Assembly: GCF_024539815.1 (NCBI RefSeq)
Contig: NZ_JAHHIU010000011.1
Location: 1 to 52,267 of the forward strand
Reading direction: 5' to 3'
Origin: Streptomyces hayashii
Lineage (GTDB): Bacteria > Actinomycetota > Actinomycetes > Streptomycetales > Streptomycetaceae
DNA: 52,267 nt
The notes under the pieces were generated by a model. It worked only from the letters and a program-made list of their open reading frames with translations, was not told the origin of the DNA and searched no databases. Both the position numbers and the translations under genes were made by a program. Position 1 is the stretch's first letter; each line of letters starts with the position of its first letter. Of the stretch, positions 52,194 to 52,267 are shown in pieces.

Positions 52194-52267
52194 GCTGCCC
52201 CGAGTTTCGTAGAGTCCGGTGATCTTGTTTCAGGCGGACCGCGGGGTCTGCTCCTGGCTCTGCCAGA
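52190..52267. mobile_element. Probable insertion-sequence end at the window edge
   Basis: From about 52190 the sequence (TGAGCTGCCCCGAGTTTCG then TAGAGTCC) no longer encodes the ATPase and looks like an insertion-sequence terminus; the gene's stop is made by it. The element runs out of the window, so its family and other end cannot be seen. Confidence 0.4.

Noticed and set aside
1..52267. tRNA, rRNA or CRISPR features
   Set aside because: I found no cloverleaf-like sequences, rRNA segments or spaced direct repeats on either strand; a covariance-model scan would be needed to exclude small RNAs.

Overview
The window is high-GC, actinomycete DNA, almost certainly Streptomyces. Start codons are often GTG, genes overlap by ATGA or GTGA, and the neighbours are typical of that genus (IS701-type insertion sequence, MmcQ/YjbR, SUKH, integrase-like zinc-ribbon proteins, Mu/Tn7-type transposons).

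1-20.4 kb is a biosynthetic gene cluster that probably continues to the left. It holds most of an aminoshikimate (3-amino-5-hydroxybenzoate, AHBA) pathway: AHBA synthase-like and partner oxidoreductase, HAD phosphatase, type II dehydroquinase, ROK kinase, shikimate-dehydrogenase-like enzyme and an internally deleted dehydroquinate synthase. There is no PKS. Instead there are two stand-alone acyl carrier proteins, an AMP ligase, a family 2 glycosyltransferase, a PIG-L deacetylase, a radical SAM enzyme, an O-carbamoyltransferase, a second DegT aminotransferase, a second Gfo/Idh oxidoreductase and a PPTase. AHBA activation onto a carrier protein, glucosamine transfer, deacetylation and carbamoylation is the logic of mitomycin/FR900482-type compounds, so I read this as a mitosane-related pathway (inference). 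Odd features are an altered SpeD homologue, a ligase fused to a degenerate methyltransferase-like domain, a dehydroquinase without its usual histidine, and at least four broken genes.

20.4-40.3 kb is accessory chromosome: a small membrane protein, HAD phosphatase, a clean IS701-type element with a CTAG target duplication, endonuclease VII-like and HIT proteins, a frameshifted integrase-like protein, a TetR/SDR/quinone-reductase/esterase/AraC group with a paired operator, two MmcQ/YjbR genes (one frameshifted), RarA, and remnants of a DNA ligase and a TetR regulator.

40.3-45.7 kb is a conflict region: a secreted NucA/NucB-like nuclease facing a SUKH protein across a strong terminator, then a papain-fold toxin with an Imm35-like partner. 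Transposase and DUF6417-like debris lies between them.

45.7-52.3 kb holds nested transposons. A tniA-tniB-tniQ operon on the minus strand has lost the 5' part of tniA at a block of TGTCA repeats. To the right is a second element: an ATPase fused to a transposase-type N-terminal domain, a DDE transposase, and another ATPase cut off near the right edge.

Several genes are broken by single-base shifts. Some may be real decay and some may be sequence errors; raw reads would settle this.
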